Assembly: GCA_018398585.1 (NCBI GenBank)
Contig: JAGTTD010000010.1
Span: forward strand, 33,768,638-33,832,637
Length of the DNA: 64,000 bases
Origin: Simmondsia chinensis
Lineage: Eukaryota > Streptophyta > Magnoliopsida > Caryophyllales > Simmondsiaceae
Reading direction: 5' to 3'
Numbering within the stretch: position 1 is the first letter of the stretch; each line of letters begins with the position of its first letter. The position numbers and the translations under genes were made by a program. This document shows positions 9,409 through 21,001 of this stretch, piece by piece. The notes beneath the pieces are model-generated. The model was not told where the DNA came from and ran no database searches. It saw only the letters and a program-made list of their open reading frames with translations.

Positions 9409-12400
9409 ATGGCATCAGGTATTAAAACTGAGGTAGAGAAGTTCAATGGTCAGGGAAGTTTCAGTTTATGGCAAGTCCGTGTGAAAGGACTCCTGACTCA
9501 GAACGGCTTGAAGAAAGCACTGGAGGGGAAAGAGAAGAAACCCGAGACTATGACTAAGGCACAATGGGAAGAGTTGGATGATAAGGCTCTCACGGCGATA
9601 CAGATGTGTTTGGCTGATGATGTTCTGTCAGAGGTTTTGGAGATGAAAACCGCAAAGGAGTTATGGGAGAAATTGTTAGACATGTTTTGCCACAAGTCAG
9701 TCTCCAACAAACTTACAGTAAAGCGTCGGTTGTTCACTTACCGTATGACAGAAGGTACATCTCTTAAAAACCATCTTAGCGAGTTTACCTCTAATGTACA
9801 AGAACTAAAGGAATTGGATGATGTCCCTAAGGACAAGGATCAAGCTATGATATTACTGTGTTTGCTCTCTAATTCGTGTAAGGGCTTCGTAGAAAGCATG
9901 GGAGTAGGCCAACCATTACTGTTGATGAGGTGAAAAGAAACCTTGTGAGTAAAGAACGGGTAAATAGGGAATTATCCAACTCGGTGAATGACTCAGGTAG
10001 TGGTTTGCATGTGAGAGGTAGACCAGAACATAAGGGATCCAATGGTGGGAAAAAGTCTAGATCTAAATCTAGACATAAGAACCTGTCGTGACATTATTGT
10101 CACAAGAAAGGGTACATAAAGAAATACTGTTACAAATACAAAAATAAATCGAAAGAGGGTAACAAGGGTAACCAGGGCAGAGACAAGTCCGCTAAAGCTA
10201 GTGTTGTAGAGGGGATAGTGAAGGGGAGTTTCTATTAGTTGCTGATTCTCAGTCCAGGCCCAAGGATAAGTGGGTCATGGATTCAGGTTGTTCATATCAT
10301 GTTACTCCAAATAGAGACTGGTTTTCCACGTATAAGTCTATACAAGGTGGAGTTGTCTTGATGGGTAACGATGCTGCTTGTAAGTAGTGGATTGGGACAG
10401 TCCGTGTGAGAATGTTTGATGGGGCTATTAGAACCTTGAGTGATGTATGTCACATCCCGGACTTAAAGAAGAACTTGATTTCTCTAGGTACCCTTGAGTC
10501 TAGTGGGTACAAGTACACTGCTGAAGGTGGAGTTATGCGGGTCAGTAAGGGTGCTTTAGTTGTGAGAAAAGGAAATAGGGTTGGTACTTTGTATGAGCTT
10601 GCAGGTACAACCGTGACAGGTTCAGTTGCTGTTTCCACATCTGCTATGACAAATGCAGAGATCACAACACTGTGGCACGTGAGAATGGGCCGTATTAGTG
10701 ATAAAGCATTGTTTGAGCTGAGTAAGAGGGGACTGCTCTGTGGTCAGTCAACAGAACTGATGGAATTCTGTGAGCACTGTATTTATGGGAAGCAGAAGAG
10801 AGTCAGCTTCAAGTCAGCAGTGCATCAGACAAAAGGAACGTTAGATTACATATATTCTGATATGTGGGGACCTTCTAGAGTGGCTTCTAAAAGTGGGTCC
10901 AAGTATCTTCTAACGTTTACTGATGATTACTCACGTAAAGTTTGGGTTTATTTCTGAAGCAGAAAAATGAAGTGCATGATATTTTCAAGAAATGGAAGAT
11001 TCTGCTTAAAAAACAGACAGGGAAGCCGATCAAGAGGTTGAGGACTGATAATGGTCTTGAGTTCGTTGAAGGTGACTTCACTAGATTTTGTGAAGATCAG
11101 TTGGAGTGGCTGAAAGGTTAAACATGACGTTACTTGAGAAAGCTCGATGTATGCTTTCAAATGCAGGTTTAAAAAGAAAATGGTAGGCAGAAGCAGTTAG
11201 CATGGCTTGCTATCTTGTGAACAAAATACCGCATTCTTCATTACAGCTGAAGACACCTGAAGAGGTATGGTCTGGTTCTACTTCTGATTATTCTCATATT
11301 AAAGTTTTTGGTTGTCCTACATATGCATCTGTTAATGATGGAAAGCCAGAGCCTAGGGCCAAGAAATGCATCTTTCTTGGTTATTCGTTAGGTGTGAAGG
11401 GATATAGACTGTGGGATCCCAATGCTCAGAAGTTTCTGACTAGTAGAGATGTTACCTTTGATGAGTCTGCTCTACTACATCCGCCACACACACCCTCCAT
11501 TAACAATGATACAACTCAAGTTGAGACACGTGATGTTACAGAGATACAGCCAGATCAGCAGGTTGTTCAGCTAGAGAGTATTCCACCACCTCAGGTACGG
11601 GTTTCTGATGTTGTTACTGATAATGCAAAAACAGGTTAGCAGGTGGAGAATTACACTATAGTTGGTGGTAGACCGAGGCGACAGATCAAGCCTCCTGAGA
11701 GATATGGGTATGAGGAGATGATTGCTTATGCCCTCACATCTGCTGAGTCGTTAGATGACAGTGAGCCGACTTCATATTCAAAGACTGTATCGAGATCAGA
11801 TGCTGAGAAGTGACTCGTTGCTATGAATGAAAAGATGCAGTCTCTTCATCAGAATCAGACTTGGGAACTGGTGAAGCCTCCAACAGGAAAAAGACTGATT
11901 GGATGCAAATGGGTTTTCAAAAGAAAAGAGGGCATTCCTGGAGTTGAAGATGCAAGGTACAAGGCACGTTTGGTAACTAAGGGCTATAGTCAGGTACAAG
12001 CACGAGACATGAAAGATATTGATGATTTGAAATCTATGTTGAAGAGTGAGTTTGAGATGAAAGATCTTGGAGCAGCTAAGAAGATCTTAGGCATGGAAAT
12101 TCGTAGAGACCGAGAAGCCAGAAAATTATACTTGTCTCAGGAGAAGTATATTGAGAAGGTGTTAGACAGGTTTCATATGTAGGATGCTAATCCAGTTAGC
12201 ACGCCCTTAGCAGCTCAATTCAGACTCTCAGCACTAGATTCGCCTCAGACTGAGGAGGATGTCAGTTACATGTCTCAGATTCCTTATTCTAGTGCAGTGG
12301 GTAGTATTATGTATGCAATGGTTTGTACATGTCCAGATATTGCTTTTGCAGTGAGAAGAGTTAGTAGGTACATGGCGAATCCGGGTAAGAACATTGGTAT

Positions 12401-12895
12401 GCAGTGAAGTGGATTCTCAGGTATCTTCGTGGAACCTCTGATTTGTGTTTGGAATATGGGAAAAGTAAATGCTGTTTGGTTAGGTATGTAGATTCTGATT
12501 ATAGTGGAGACCTCGATAAGAGGAAGTCCACATCAGGGTATGTGTTTTGTTTAGGTGACACAGCTATCAGTTGAAGAGCGTGTTTACAGCCTGTTACAGC
12601 ACAATCTACTACCGAGGCCGAGTATATGGCAGTTACAGAAGCATTCAAAGAAGTTGTCTGGTTGAGAGGTTTGATCAGTGAAATCAGTGTTGAGCAGGGT
12701 ACAGTTAGAGTCTACTGTGATAGTCAGTCCACCATTCACCTAGCAAAAGATCAAATGTCACATCATGACCGAACGAAGCATATAGATGTGAAGCATCACT
12801 TTATTAGAGATCTGATTGACGAGCGGAAGGTGGAGTTGAGGAAGATTAGGACTGAGGACAATCCAGCTGACATGTTCACAAAGGTTCTACCAGGG
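9409..12895 (+). pseudogene. gag-pol of copia element 1, disrupted
   Basis: Gag (from MASGIKTEVEKFNG) is open for about 175 codons and then shifts frame near 9910. In the zinc knuckle, the first Cys codon is a TGA and the remaining HYCHKKGYIKKYC stays. The protease motif MDSGCSYH lies near 10275. The integrase zinc domain and first two acidic residues (YSDMWG, RTDNG) are present, but about 11100 a deletion removes the third. In reverse transcriptase a deletion near 11998 joins the KARLVTKGYSQ region to sequence downstream of the catalytic YVDD, which is missing. RNase H retains QSTTEAEYMAV and a final NPADMFTKVLPG. The protein set cannot be functional. Confidence 0.9.
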
Positions 12896-13095
12896 AAAAA
12901 TATTGTAATTCTTCTTTTGATTCAATAATAAAATCTTCAATCTTTGCCCATGGTTTTCTCCCCTTTCGATTGTAAAGGGGTTTCCACGTAAATCATTGTG
13001 TCGATTGTTTCTTTTCTCATTTAGTCCATTTATTTCTCGATTTGTCGTGGTATTTGATTCGATTGCGATCCAGGAGAATTGTTTATTTCCGCACA
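12895..13095 (+). repeat. Truncated 3' LTR of copia element 1
   Basis: It matches 9172-9372 of the 5' LTR closely. Its first 270 bp, and presumably the polypurine tract, are missing. The junction follows the pol codons VLPG and shares a GAAAAATATTG sequence with the LTR. Confidence 0.88.
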
Positions 13096-13137
13096 TATTG
13101 GCCCTTAGGTCTTCCAACTCATGAACTTAGAATTGTA

Positions 13138-13293
13138 GGGCTTTACCTTGGTTAGAGGGAGCCCTTCCAGAAATTCTCAGTGGCCAAGGACAAAGCCCGG
13201 GCGAAGAGGGGGTTTGGAAATAGTTTTCAACCAGCAATTGGTGCGCCTCGATTTTTTCCTCACCAGCTTCGTCATTGCCCCAAGCTCATAGAT
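13138..13293 (-). pseudogene. U4 snRNA pseudogene
   Basis: The minus strand aligns over its whole length with the U4 genes at 31836 and 42105: CTTGGGGCAATGACG, CAATTGCTGGTTGAAAACTA, CCAAACCCCCTCTTCG and the Sm region AATTTCTGGAAGGGCTC. The 5' stem-II strand has changed (ATCTATGAGC where the others have ATCTTTGCGC), and no USE or TATA is found upstream. The 3' flank (AAAGCCCTACAAT) is shared, so the copy arose by DNA duplication rather than from mature RNA. Confidence 0.85.
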
Positions 13294-13349
13294 CCAATCT
13301 TTATAAGAAATTTTAGTTTATGAAATTAAAATTGGCCACCCAATAAGGA

Positions 13350-13749
13350 TTGGCTCCATCCATCGTTGACCCCTATCCCTTCTCCTTTCCTTGCGAGTTG
13401 TTGTTTGGCTTTTATCGGGTGTTGTTGCCCCTACTTTGTAGCCTTTGATGCACCAAATCTTGGAAATATGTTGTTACTATTAAGTTAAATGGTTGTCCTT
13501 TCCATCCTTCGTTGCATATGATTAAATGCTAACTCCGAACGGCTTTTATCGATGGATGATCTATTTCTTATTCCTTACAACACCTTTATCCGTTTGGATG
13601 CACTTTGTCCAAACCCACATTACAACACCTTAGTTGGCATAGATCTGAGCATTCAAAGTTCGGTTCTCTACTTTGTTGGATTGCCTTATCCTCCTCATTG
13701 TCTACATGAGCTAACTATGTTAGTAGTTTGCTACTGTTCGGATGGATAA
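13350..13749 (+). pseudogene. Unknown coding relic X, copy 1
   Basis: It is homologous to the minus-strand sequence at 55327-55735. Recognisable shared words are CCCPYFVAFDAPNLGN, DDLFLIPYNTFIRLD and NPHYNTLVGIDL. A frameshift near 13468 and a stop disrupt this copy. The product is not recognised. It lies tail-to-tail with the 7SL-like RNA, as in the other copy, so the two were duplicated together. Confidence 0.5.
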
Positions 13750-13751
13750 AA

Positions 13752-14050
13752 AAATGATGGTCCACTAAGATCCAATCCACTAGGTAATAATGGGCCAAGG
13801 CTACACTAGTCTGTTATCCTTCCACGGCAAAAAGCGAGAGGTAGTTGCTGCTCTGTGGCACCAGCCTTACGCTATATGCTCTGCTCTAAAGACAGCTTGG
13901 ACTAAGCCTTTGCAAAGCCCACAAAGTCCAACTCCATGCTTGGTACGAGCAGACCAGAAGACTGCACACCATGGGCCCTGCCTGGTGGGCCTGAAATAGG
14001 TCCCCTCGCTTCAAAGCCCCTGCTCAGGTTACAAGCTGGCGCTAACCGGC
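13752..14050 (-). ncRNA. 7SL (SRP RNA)-like gene, copy 1
   Basis: The 299-nt minus-strand unit starts GCCGG and has the Alu-domain-like motif GCTTGTAACC...GGGGC seen in plant 7SL RNA. An AGAGCAG element near nucleotide 197 matches the position of the GGAGCAG loop strand of SRP helix 8. The unit ends at a seven-T terminator (13748-13754). 7SL is the scaffold RNA of the signal recognition particle. The length of about 300 nt and the Pol III-type promoter (next entry) agree. The S domain departs from what I would expect of a highly conserved RNA, so this may be a divergent or decaying copy, or a different Pol III RNA. Homologous copies are at 54903 and 58200. Confidence 0.55.
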
Positions 14051-14076
14051 TCGCCTCGCGGCCGTGCTTACGCACT

Positions 14077-14121
14077 GATATATAAACTTAAAGTTTCAAC
14101 TCCAATGTTCCGATGTGGGAT
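14077..14121 (-). promoter_or_regulatory. USE and TATA box with Pol III spacing
   Basis: The minus strand has a perfect USE, ATCCCACATCG, at 14121-14111 and TTTATATATC at 14086-14077. The gap is 24 nt. In plants, about 24-26 nt specifies Pol III (U6, 7SL, MRP type), whereas U4/U5 genes use about 33 nt. Transcription would start near 14050. Confidence 0.75.
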
Positions 14122-14335
14122 ACATATGTACACACACACTAGCTGTTTGACGAGCACCGGGTGGGTGTTCTTCCTTTCCTGCCATCAAAACCTGAATAAG
14201 ACAATGAGAGTTTTCAAGTTTAGATTAAATTAAAATTCGAAAATGTTTTTTTATATGGAGATTTAAGTATCAAAATATTGATCTGCTGCAATCTTTTTAT
14301 GAATCCAAAGCCTCTGCCATGCTCATATCACTGGA
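14106..14335. repeat. Flank shared with 58300-58535
   Basis: Sequence upstream of the 7SL-like promoter ('gctgtttgacgagcaccggg', 'gagttttcaagtttagatt', 'gctgcaatctttttatgaat') recurs in the same orientation at 58300-58535. The duplication therefore included upstream DNA as well as the RNA. Confidence 0.85.
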
Positions 14336-14373
14336 ATCTTTTTGTTTTTAGGCTTTTAGGTATAAGAATTATA

Positions 14374-14735
14374 GGGTTATTAACGAGAAAGTTCCTTGTG
14401 CTTTACCCATGGTGTTAATTTAGTTACTTTACTTTTAATTCTGTCAATTTAATCCCTATACCATTTACTTTGTGTTAATTTAGTCATTAGAGTAAAATTA
14501 GAGTCAAGTTATTAACAAAATTATTAATGTTCAGGTGATAGGTGAGTTTATATTAAGTTAGCGAATAAGTCTACATAGGGTCATTTGCACTTTACTTAAC
14601 AAAATTGTTAAAAATTAATGTTGTTAACATAACTTCAATTTCAAACTATAGGACTAAATTGACACAATTTGAATTGTACATGGACTAATTGACATAGTGA
14701 CAGTAAAGTACATGGACATTTAGTATAAATAACCC
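14374..14735. mobile_element. MITE of the 'GGACTAAATTGACACAA' family, copy 1
   Basis: The ends GGGTTATTAACGAGAAAGTT... and ...TAGTATAAATAACCC are imperfect inverted repeats. The interior has phrases like 'ggactaaattgacacaattt'. Relatives lie at 31284, 38485 and 43354/48839. No transposase is encoded. Confidence 0.7.
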
Positions 14736-14745
14736 AAAATTATAT

Positions 14746-15362
14746 GTTGGTAAACATTTTTTTTTTGTTTTTCATTTTCAGTTTTTTGTAGATTGAGTGA
14801 AAATTGAAAACAAAAAAATCAAAAATCAAATCGTATGTAATGTAAAATTGCAAATATTTTTAGTTTTTGAAAAATTAAAATCATATTTAAAAATATTCTT
14901 TCTTATTTTTCTTTTTCTTTTTAATTTTCAATTATAAAAGAAAAAAAACTAAAAATGACAAATTAAAAAAAAAAAATCATTTTTAAAATATGGCCTTTGC
15001 ATTCTTAAATAACCAAAAAATGTAAATAGAAAACTTTTCCTACCAAGTCCTATATTTTTAGATTTTCGTAGGAGCTAATATAGCGGTGACTATCCCGTCT
15101 CAATGAAAAAACGATTTGGGTTGGATCTTTTTGACCTCTTCTCCAAAGTAAAATGCATTAAGTTGCTCTTTAATAATAGCTTCGAAGGCCTTTCCTCGCT
15201 CTTTCGCTATTCATTTTTTGAAATTGATTTGTTCATATGTTTATCCTCAATTTTGCAAGAAACTCATTTCATTAGGGGTATAAACAAACCAAACATTTGG
15301 TAAACTATTCATGCTCGAATTTGATTAGAGCTCGTTCATGTTTATAATTGGAGCTTGATAAA
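14746..15362. other. AT-rich intergenic sequence
   Basis: No gene is recognised. It includes A/T-rich fold-back-like blocks to about 15010 and a short open frame at 15103-15303 without a recognisable domain. Confidence 0.45.
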
Positions 15363-15778
15363 TAGGGATGGCAATGGAGCAGGTACGAGTATAAGTGAGG
15401 CGAGTAGCGGGTACAGATTAGGTGTACTTGCCCCGTACCAGCCATAGGTATGGGGCGAGTACCGGTATAGTGTTGTACCCACTCCGCCTTGCTCCATACC
15501 CATCATACCCGCTTCAATTTATATTTAATTAACTTCAAATTAAAAAATACATATTTAAATTCAATTACCTAAATTATTTATCAATGTTATAAAGAATATT
15601 ATTAAATTTTTAAAAATAGTATTAAATAATTAATATGAACGAGTATGGATAATCGTTTTGTACTCATATTAGGACGGATCAAGGCAGGTAATGGGGCGAG
15701 TATCGATATGGATATGAATTTGGGTGACAGATACGGGTATGGAGGAGGCACTTCCCATACCCACCCCGCCCCATTGCC

Positions 15779-16454
15779 TATTAGAAAATTCAGAAAAATA
15801 CTTACAAAAACCTTGCAACCGGATATCCAAAAGATCTCAGGTGTTGAGGCGTGTAATCACTTTCCTTAAGGCTTATTTCGGTATACGAAATATCCTCGAG
15901 GATATAACAACTACCAAATATGGAGTGGAGATGTGTATGGGGAGAGATTGATAAAGATGACTAGAGATTGGCCTGATCAAAAACAATACCCAATTGAAAA
16001 CTCACACAAGAACACAAGAACATTTGATGAAGTTCTTCAATTTTCTCTTTTATGATTTTCTCTACAAATTCATGTGTTTTTTCTCATCACAAGAGTGGGG
16101 GTATATATCTGTATATCATGTTAGAAAGACGTCCCAAACGAAGAGCCATAAACACATAAAAGAACAGGGAAGAAACCACGCAGAAAACCGTCAAAACCGG
16201 CCTGTGTGTCGATACACAGGTTTCACTCGTGCGCTACTGTAATGGGCTGTGTGTCGACACACAGCTGTCTCCCCTTCGTTCTGTAGGATTTTGTGTCGAC
16301 ACACATGGCCCATATGTTGACACACACCCCCAACAAGCTCTAATCATTCAAACAAGTATCGGGACAACCTCTAATACATCTTATACATATATATACAACA
16401 TTTAACACATTTATATACACATTTATCAATACATATTTTGAAAATACACTAACA
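15779..16454 (-). repeat. Left LTR of the LARD
   Basis: 676 bp. It carries palindromes of the type TGTGTGTCGACACACA around 16203-16330. It is nearly identical to the right LTR but lacks one 22-bp palindrome unit. Confidence 0.88.
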
Positions 16455-19400
16455 ATCCCCCACCATTTTCAAAATACAATCAATCTCACTATGACATCTC
16501 AAATAAAGGATGCCACGTCGTGCATCAACATGGGTGTCTCCCGATTGAACCCCTGGCCAGTGAAAGGACCATACAGTTAATCGGATCGAAAATGGTAGAC
16601 CAAGCTTTGAACCATACAACCCATTTGACTAACCGACTATCCAATCACGCACTAGGCGTACTCCCCGTATACACCCTACACCACCCAGATCGGCACATTT
16701 GTGGCCTTGTGTCCTGTACCCTTCGTGAGTGTTTCAGGGCCAAACCCTTAGTCAAAAATCACCCGTTTGAAGCAGCCAAACTTCAACACACACTAAGGTG
16801 GACCTCATTAATCATGTCCCTGCGACGCGACATTCAATAAGTTCTAGAACCAGGTCCATTAAGAGCATTAGCTCATCCTCTTAGAATCTCTGACGCAGGT
16901 ACCAAGCACTTCACCGTCGAGATGGAAAAGTCTCATTTAGTACTTGCAGTCACACAGATGACAAGTCTCTCTCATTGAACCTGAGACCTAGCGTCATACT
17001 AGGCGTCGAGTTGAGGGCCTATCATGGGTGACTAATAATGACAGGTTTCACACCATCCCTTTAATTATCAAGTCTCTAGCAATGTTCTCAAACAAGAGAT
17101 CTACTAGTTTCAGACTTACATTTTAAAGTCCACAGTGATCACTCAATCTTTCATGAGTTATCCCACTTCACAAAAATTTGACACTGCTGTGTCCGGACTT
17201 TCAGTGATATATCTCACTTTTTCACATTTAAAAAACATCTCACTATCACAACGGATAGAAATAGACAACATTGGCTTGTGCCACAAAGGAATCTTAAACA
17301 CAACATCCTTTAATCACTATGTTTCTTTACAAGCTGAAACAAGAGCAATAAATTCTATTATCACAGTTAAATTTATAACACGTGTTAGTTTCTTGAAATT
17401 CAAGGAACAACACCCCTACCACTTATAACATTTACTAGCTTTTAAAAGCATAGACATTCCTCTCGGATGTTCAACTGGCGTTCAAGTATTTTTCTAGATG
17501 GAAGAGTATTCATTAAAATAACACCACAATGCGTGGTCATTCTAGTACCTTGTGTACTCCATGCCAGTTACCTTTACTTATATAGCTAGTTATTTACACT
17601 CAGCCATTCAACAACCAAAGCTACATCTAACCTTTTCAATTTCCAATTATACCATTGGAACATTTTCATTTGATTCTAAGTATTCATACCAAATTTCAAC
17701 ATGTAAAAAACATACATTCACACAATGAATCCACTGTCATTATCAGACTGTTCATTTACACTTTTTCGGATTCATTAACTACCTCTTTCAAGAGGCCACA
17801 TCGCAAGACTTTACAGACTTGTCATAGAATCACAATCTATAACACAACAATATTGAACTTTGATGTTCATATTATCTCTAGTTCATTCTTATAGAAATAT
17901 ACAAGTTCGATCGCTAGGACTTCTCTTTTCACACTTTTATTCTTTCAAAGTTCTAGAGTCTTTCCAGGGATATACCCTCAAACATGATTTTCATCATCTA
18001 CACTTTACGTCACATTATGACAATGTATAATTCAAGATCAATGAAAGACTCAATATTACTTTGTATGCATTTATTAACATTTATATCTCAGGATGTTCAA
18101 ATGAACCATAACCAATTCATACGAATTTACTTGCAATTTATATGCATCAAAACTTATGGGTAATAAAGGGGTCATCAAAATTCAGTATTTACATACTCTT
18201 TAAGTTCGTCACGTTGATGACTTAACAACATCCTAACATGTAAATATATTATCACACATCACTCAATAACTTTATTCACCATGCAACAACAGCATATAAC
18301 AACCACTCTATTCGAGTATTTTAGCATTCGTTGTATAATGCACCTCTTTTTAAATGACTGCACAATCATCATATACACATGCCCCTTTAAGAGCAAATAT
18401 CATTTACTTCAATCGCATTAATCATGATGATGTCGGTTTCCAATGAGACATTAAATCCAATAATATTGGAAAACCCACACAAGATATGTGGTCAATCACG
18501 AAATCATGAATCATTATCTCCAAGTACTTTTATACAACGAATTTTATCATCCTTAGTCATGTACCTCAATTTGAATATCTTTTATCAATCACATTAGGGA
18601 TCAACACATGTAATATTATTATATACTTCATGATCCACTAATACATTCAATTTCACATCATTTTCACTTATCATGCACACTAACAGCATTCATGTTCATA
18701 AACAACAAAGTCATAAATCTCACAATCGCATTTATGATCACGGGCACAAGGACCTCATAACCACATCAGCATATATGGTTGCACAAGCATTTTATGAAGC
18801 ATCTGCTTCAATTTATTGTAATCAAACATCCATAATCGTATCAACATGCATATAAACATTAATCGCATCACCGCACAAGCATCCATGCATAATATTGATT
18901 GAACATACATCAACCTTGTAACTCTGTCAATATACATATATGATCATACTAAAACTCATTTCATGATCATGACCATATAACCATTGCTTTTCATAATTTT
19001 CTAACTCCACTATTGTTCACTCCATTGTTCGTCAATATAAATGCCGTCAATGATCGATACGTACAGGAGACTAAATCAATAACCGTCAAAGCAATTATGA
19101 ATCAACATACCCATATTTATTATGGGTTTATCTTCACACAGTTGTTCATATACGTGCATTAAATCACAATCTAATTGTTGTTCAAACTTCTATTTCATAT
19201 AACAGTGAATTTACCACACACAATGCATAATTTATACTTTATCCCAACCATCGAATTTTTTATGAATTATAATCATATTTATGCGAATTGCCTGGATCTT
19301 TATATCACCCATTTACAACAGAGCATAACCCAATTCTTATTATTATTACCAGGATCATTTCGGTGCCTAGTTAACATCATAAGGATTTCCCTTATTAACA

Positions 19401-20291
19401 CCGCCTTATTATAAGTTTTGGCATCGTCTTGGCGTTTGGTTTCAACAACCATGCTAAAGGACTTATCTTTTAGCATCACCTTGACGTCTGGTTTCAACAA
19501 TCACCCAAAACATCTATTTCCTCTTACTTTAATGCTCAAGTCATACATACTAATTTATATCAAGTATGTCATTCGTAATTTGATTTGTTATCTATTTAAC
19601 TCCAATGCATTTGTTCTTAAATCCAAGATGCAAGCTACAACTAAATGGTGTCTGAGTTGAATATTATCATGATTTCTCAATTTTCACACGTATACTCGTC
19701 ATGGATCAACATTCATGATATACAATTATTGCGTTGTATTTCAAATTTTGAGTCTAGATTTCAAATAGAGGTATGTGGTGGAGCGGAGGGACCAGGCCCT
19801 TTGGGCCTGGGACCGTAGCCCAACAAGTAGAGATAACTTTCATGCATAAACAATAAGGCATCAACCACTCCTTAGGCATTATAGAACTTCATGATTTTAT
19901 CCTAAACCAAATGTATAAGTTTCACACAACTTGATTCCATTAATTGGATGTAAACCAAAAGGCACAAAGGCATTTCACTATTATCCTTGTACATGCCCAA
20001 ATTGATCGTCATCATGAATTCTTGAATTATGTTATGAAATCATATGCAAAATAGTCAAGTGCCTCATCAACAAAGCACAAACAAATTCCCATTCATCTTA
20101 GTGCATCATGGTTTCACAATTTACAAAATTAAACGACATACCTTTGTCCATAGCAATTCATACAAGAAATGGTTCCAAGAAGATGTCCCAATTCTCTCTA
20201 TTCATCTCTTCTCCAATCTCACACATGGTTCGCCATCAAATCACGGAAAGTGAAGAAGCCATACTTAATTAACGAAATTAAGCCTTAAGAT
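16455..20291. other. LARD interior without coding capacity
   Basis: Open frames here are 106 codons or fewer and have no retroelement motifs. The part at 16470-17135 is less AT-rich; the rest is AT-rich. A short perfect hairpin, CCAGGCCC-TTT-GGGCCTGG, lies at about 19791-19809. A conserved non-coding interior is typical of LARDs. Confidence 0.6.
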
Positions 20292-20989
20292 TGTTAGAAA
20301 ATTTAGAAAAATACTTGCAAAAACCTTGCAACCGGATATCCAAAAGATCTCAGGTGTTGAGGCGTGTAATCACTTTCCTTAAGGCTTATTTCGGTATACG
20401 AAATATCCTCGGGGATACAACAATTACCAAATATGGAGTGGAGATGTATATGGGGAGAGATTGATAAAGATGACTAGAGATTGGCCTGATCAAAAACAAT
20501 ACCCAATTGAAAACTCACACAAGGACACAAGAACATTTGATGAAGTTCTTCAATTTTCTCTTTTATGATTTTCTCTACAAATTCATGTGTTTTTTCTCAT
20601 CACAAGAGTGGGGGTATATATCTGTATATCATGTCAGAAAGATGTCCCAAACGAAGAGCCATAAACACATAAAAGAACCGGGAAGAAACCGCGTAGAAAA
20701 CCGTCAAAACTGACCTGTGTGTCGACACACAGGTTTCACTCGTGCGCTACTGTAATGGGCTGTGTGTCGACACACGGGCCATGTGTGTCGACACACAGCT
20801 GTCTCCCCTTCGTTCTGTAGGATTTTTTGTCGACACACATGGCCCATTTGTCGACACACACCCCCAACAGGCTCTAATCATTCAAACAAGTATCGAGACA
20901 ACCTCTAATACATCTTATACATATATATACAACATTTTAACACATTTATATACACATTTATCAACACATATTTTGAAAATACACTAACA
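20292..20989 (-). repeat. Right LTR of the LARD
   Basis: 698 bp. It has one more TGTGTCGACACA palindrome unit than the left LTR, which accounts for the 22-bp length difference. Confidence 0.88.
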
Positions 20990-21001
20990 ATGCCATCCCT
21001 A

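Larger units (their letters stand above)
8903..13095 (+). mobile_element. Ty1/copia retrotransposon 1, Tork/Tnt1-like, decayed
   Basis: The element is bracketed by the 5-bp duplication TATTG (8898-8902 and 13096-13100). The 5' LTR is 8903-9372. The primer binding site TGGTATCAGAGCC is at 9376-9388. Gag starts at 9409 after the PBS. Protease, integrase, reverse transcriptase and RNase H follow in copia order. The 3' LTR survives only as its right 201 bp (12895-13095), because a deletion fused the end of pol to the middle of the LTR. Confidence 0.92.
15779..20989 (-). mobile_element. Large non-coding LTR element (LARD)
   Basis: Two long direct repeats, 15779-16454 and 20292-20989, end in TGTTAG/CTAACA inverted hexamers (the left copy has TATTAG). 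Flanks TTGCC and ATGCC look like a 5-bp target duplication with one change. The 3.8-kb interior contains no gag, protease, integrase or reverse transcriptase. A purine run GGTGGGGGAT abuts the left LTR on the minus strand, which suggests minus orientation. No tRNA-Met-type primer site was found next to the right LTR. It would depend on another element's proteins. Confidence 0.82.
15363..21001. mobile_element. hAT-like MITE split by the LARD
   Basis: The left end TAGGGATGGCAATGG (15363) and the right end TTGCCATCCCTA (to 21001) are inverted repeats. The MITE proper is 15363-15778 plus a few bases after 20994; everything between is the LTR element. The possible 8-bp flanks (TTGATAAA / TCGATATC) match at five positions only. 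Confidence 0.65.

Noticed and set aside
13752..14050. Plant telomerase RNA, U3 or RNase MRP RNA, which also use USE/TATA promoters
   Set aside because: No CTAAACCC-type template, no U3 boxes and no recognisable MRP core were seen; length and 5' motifs fit 7SL better.
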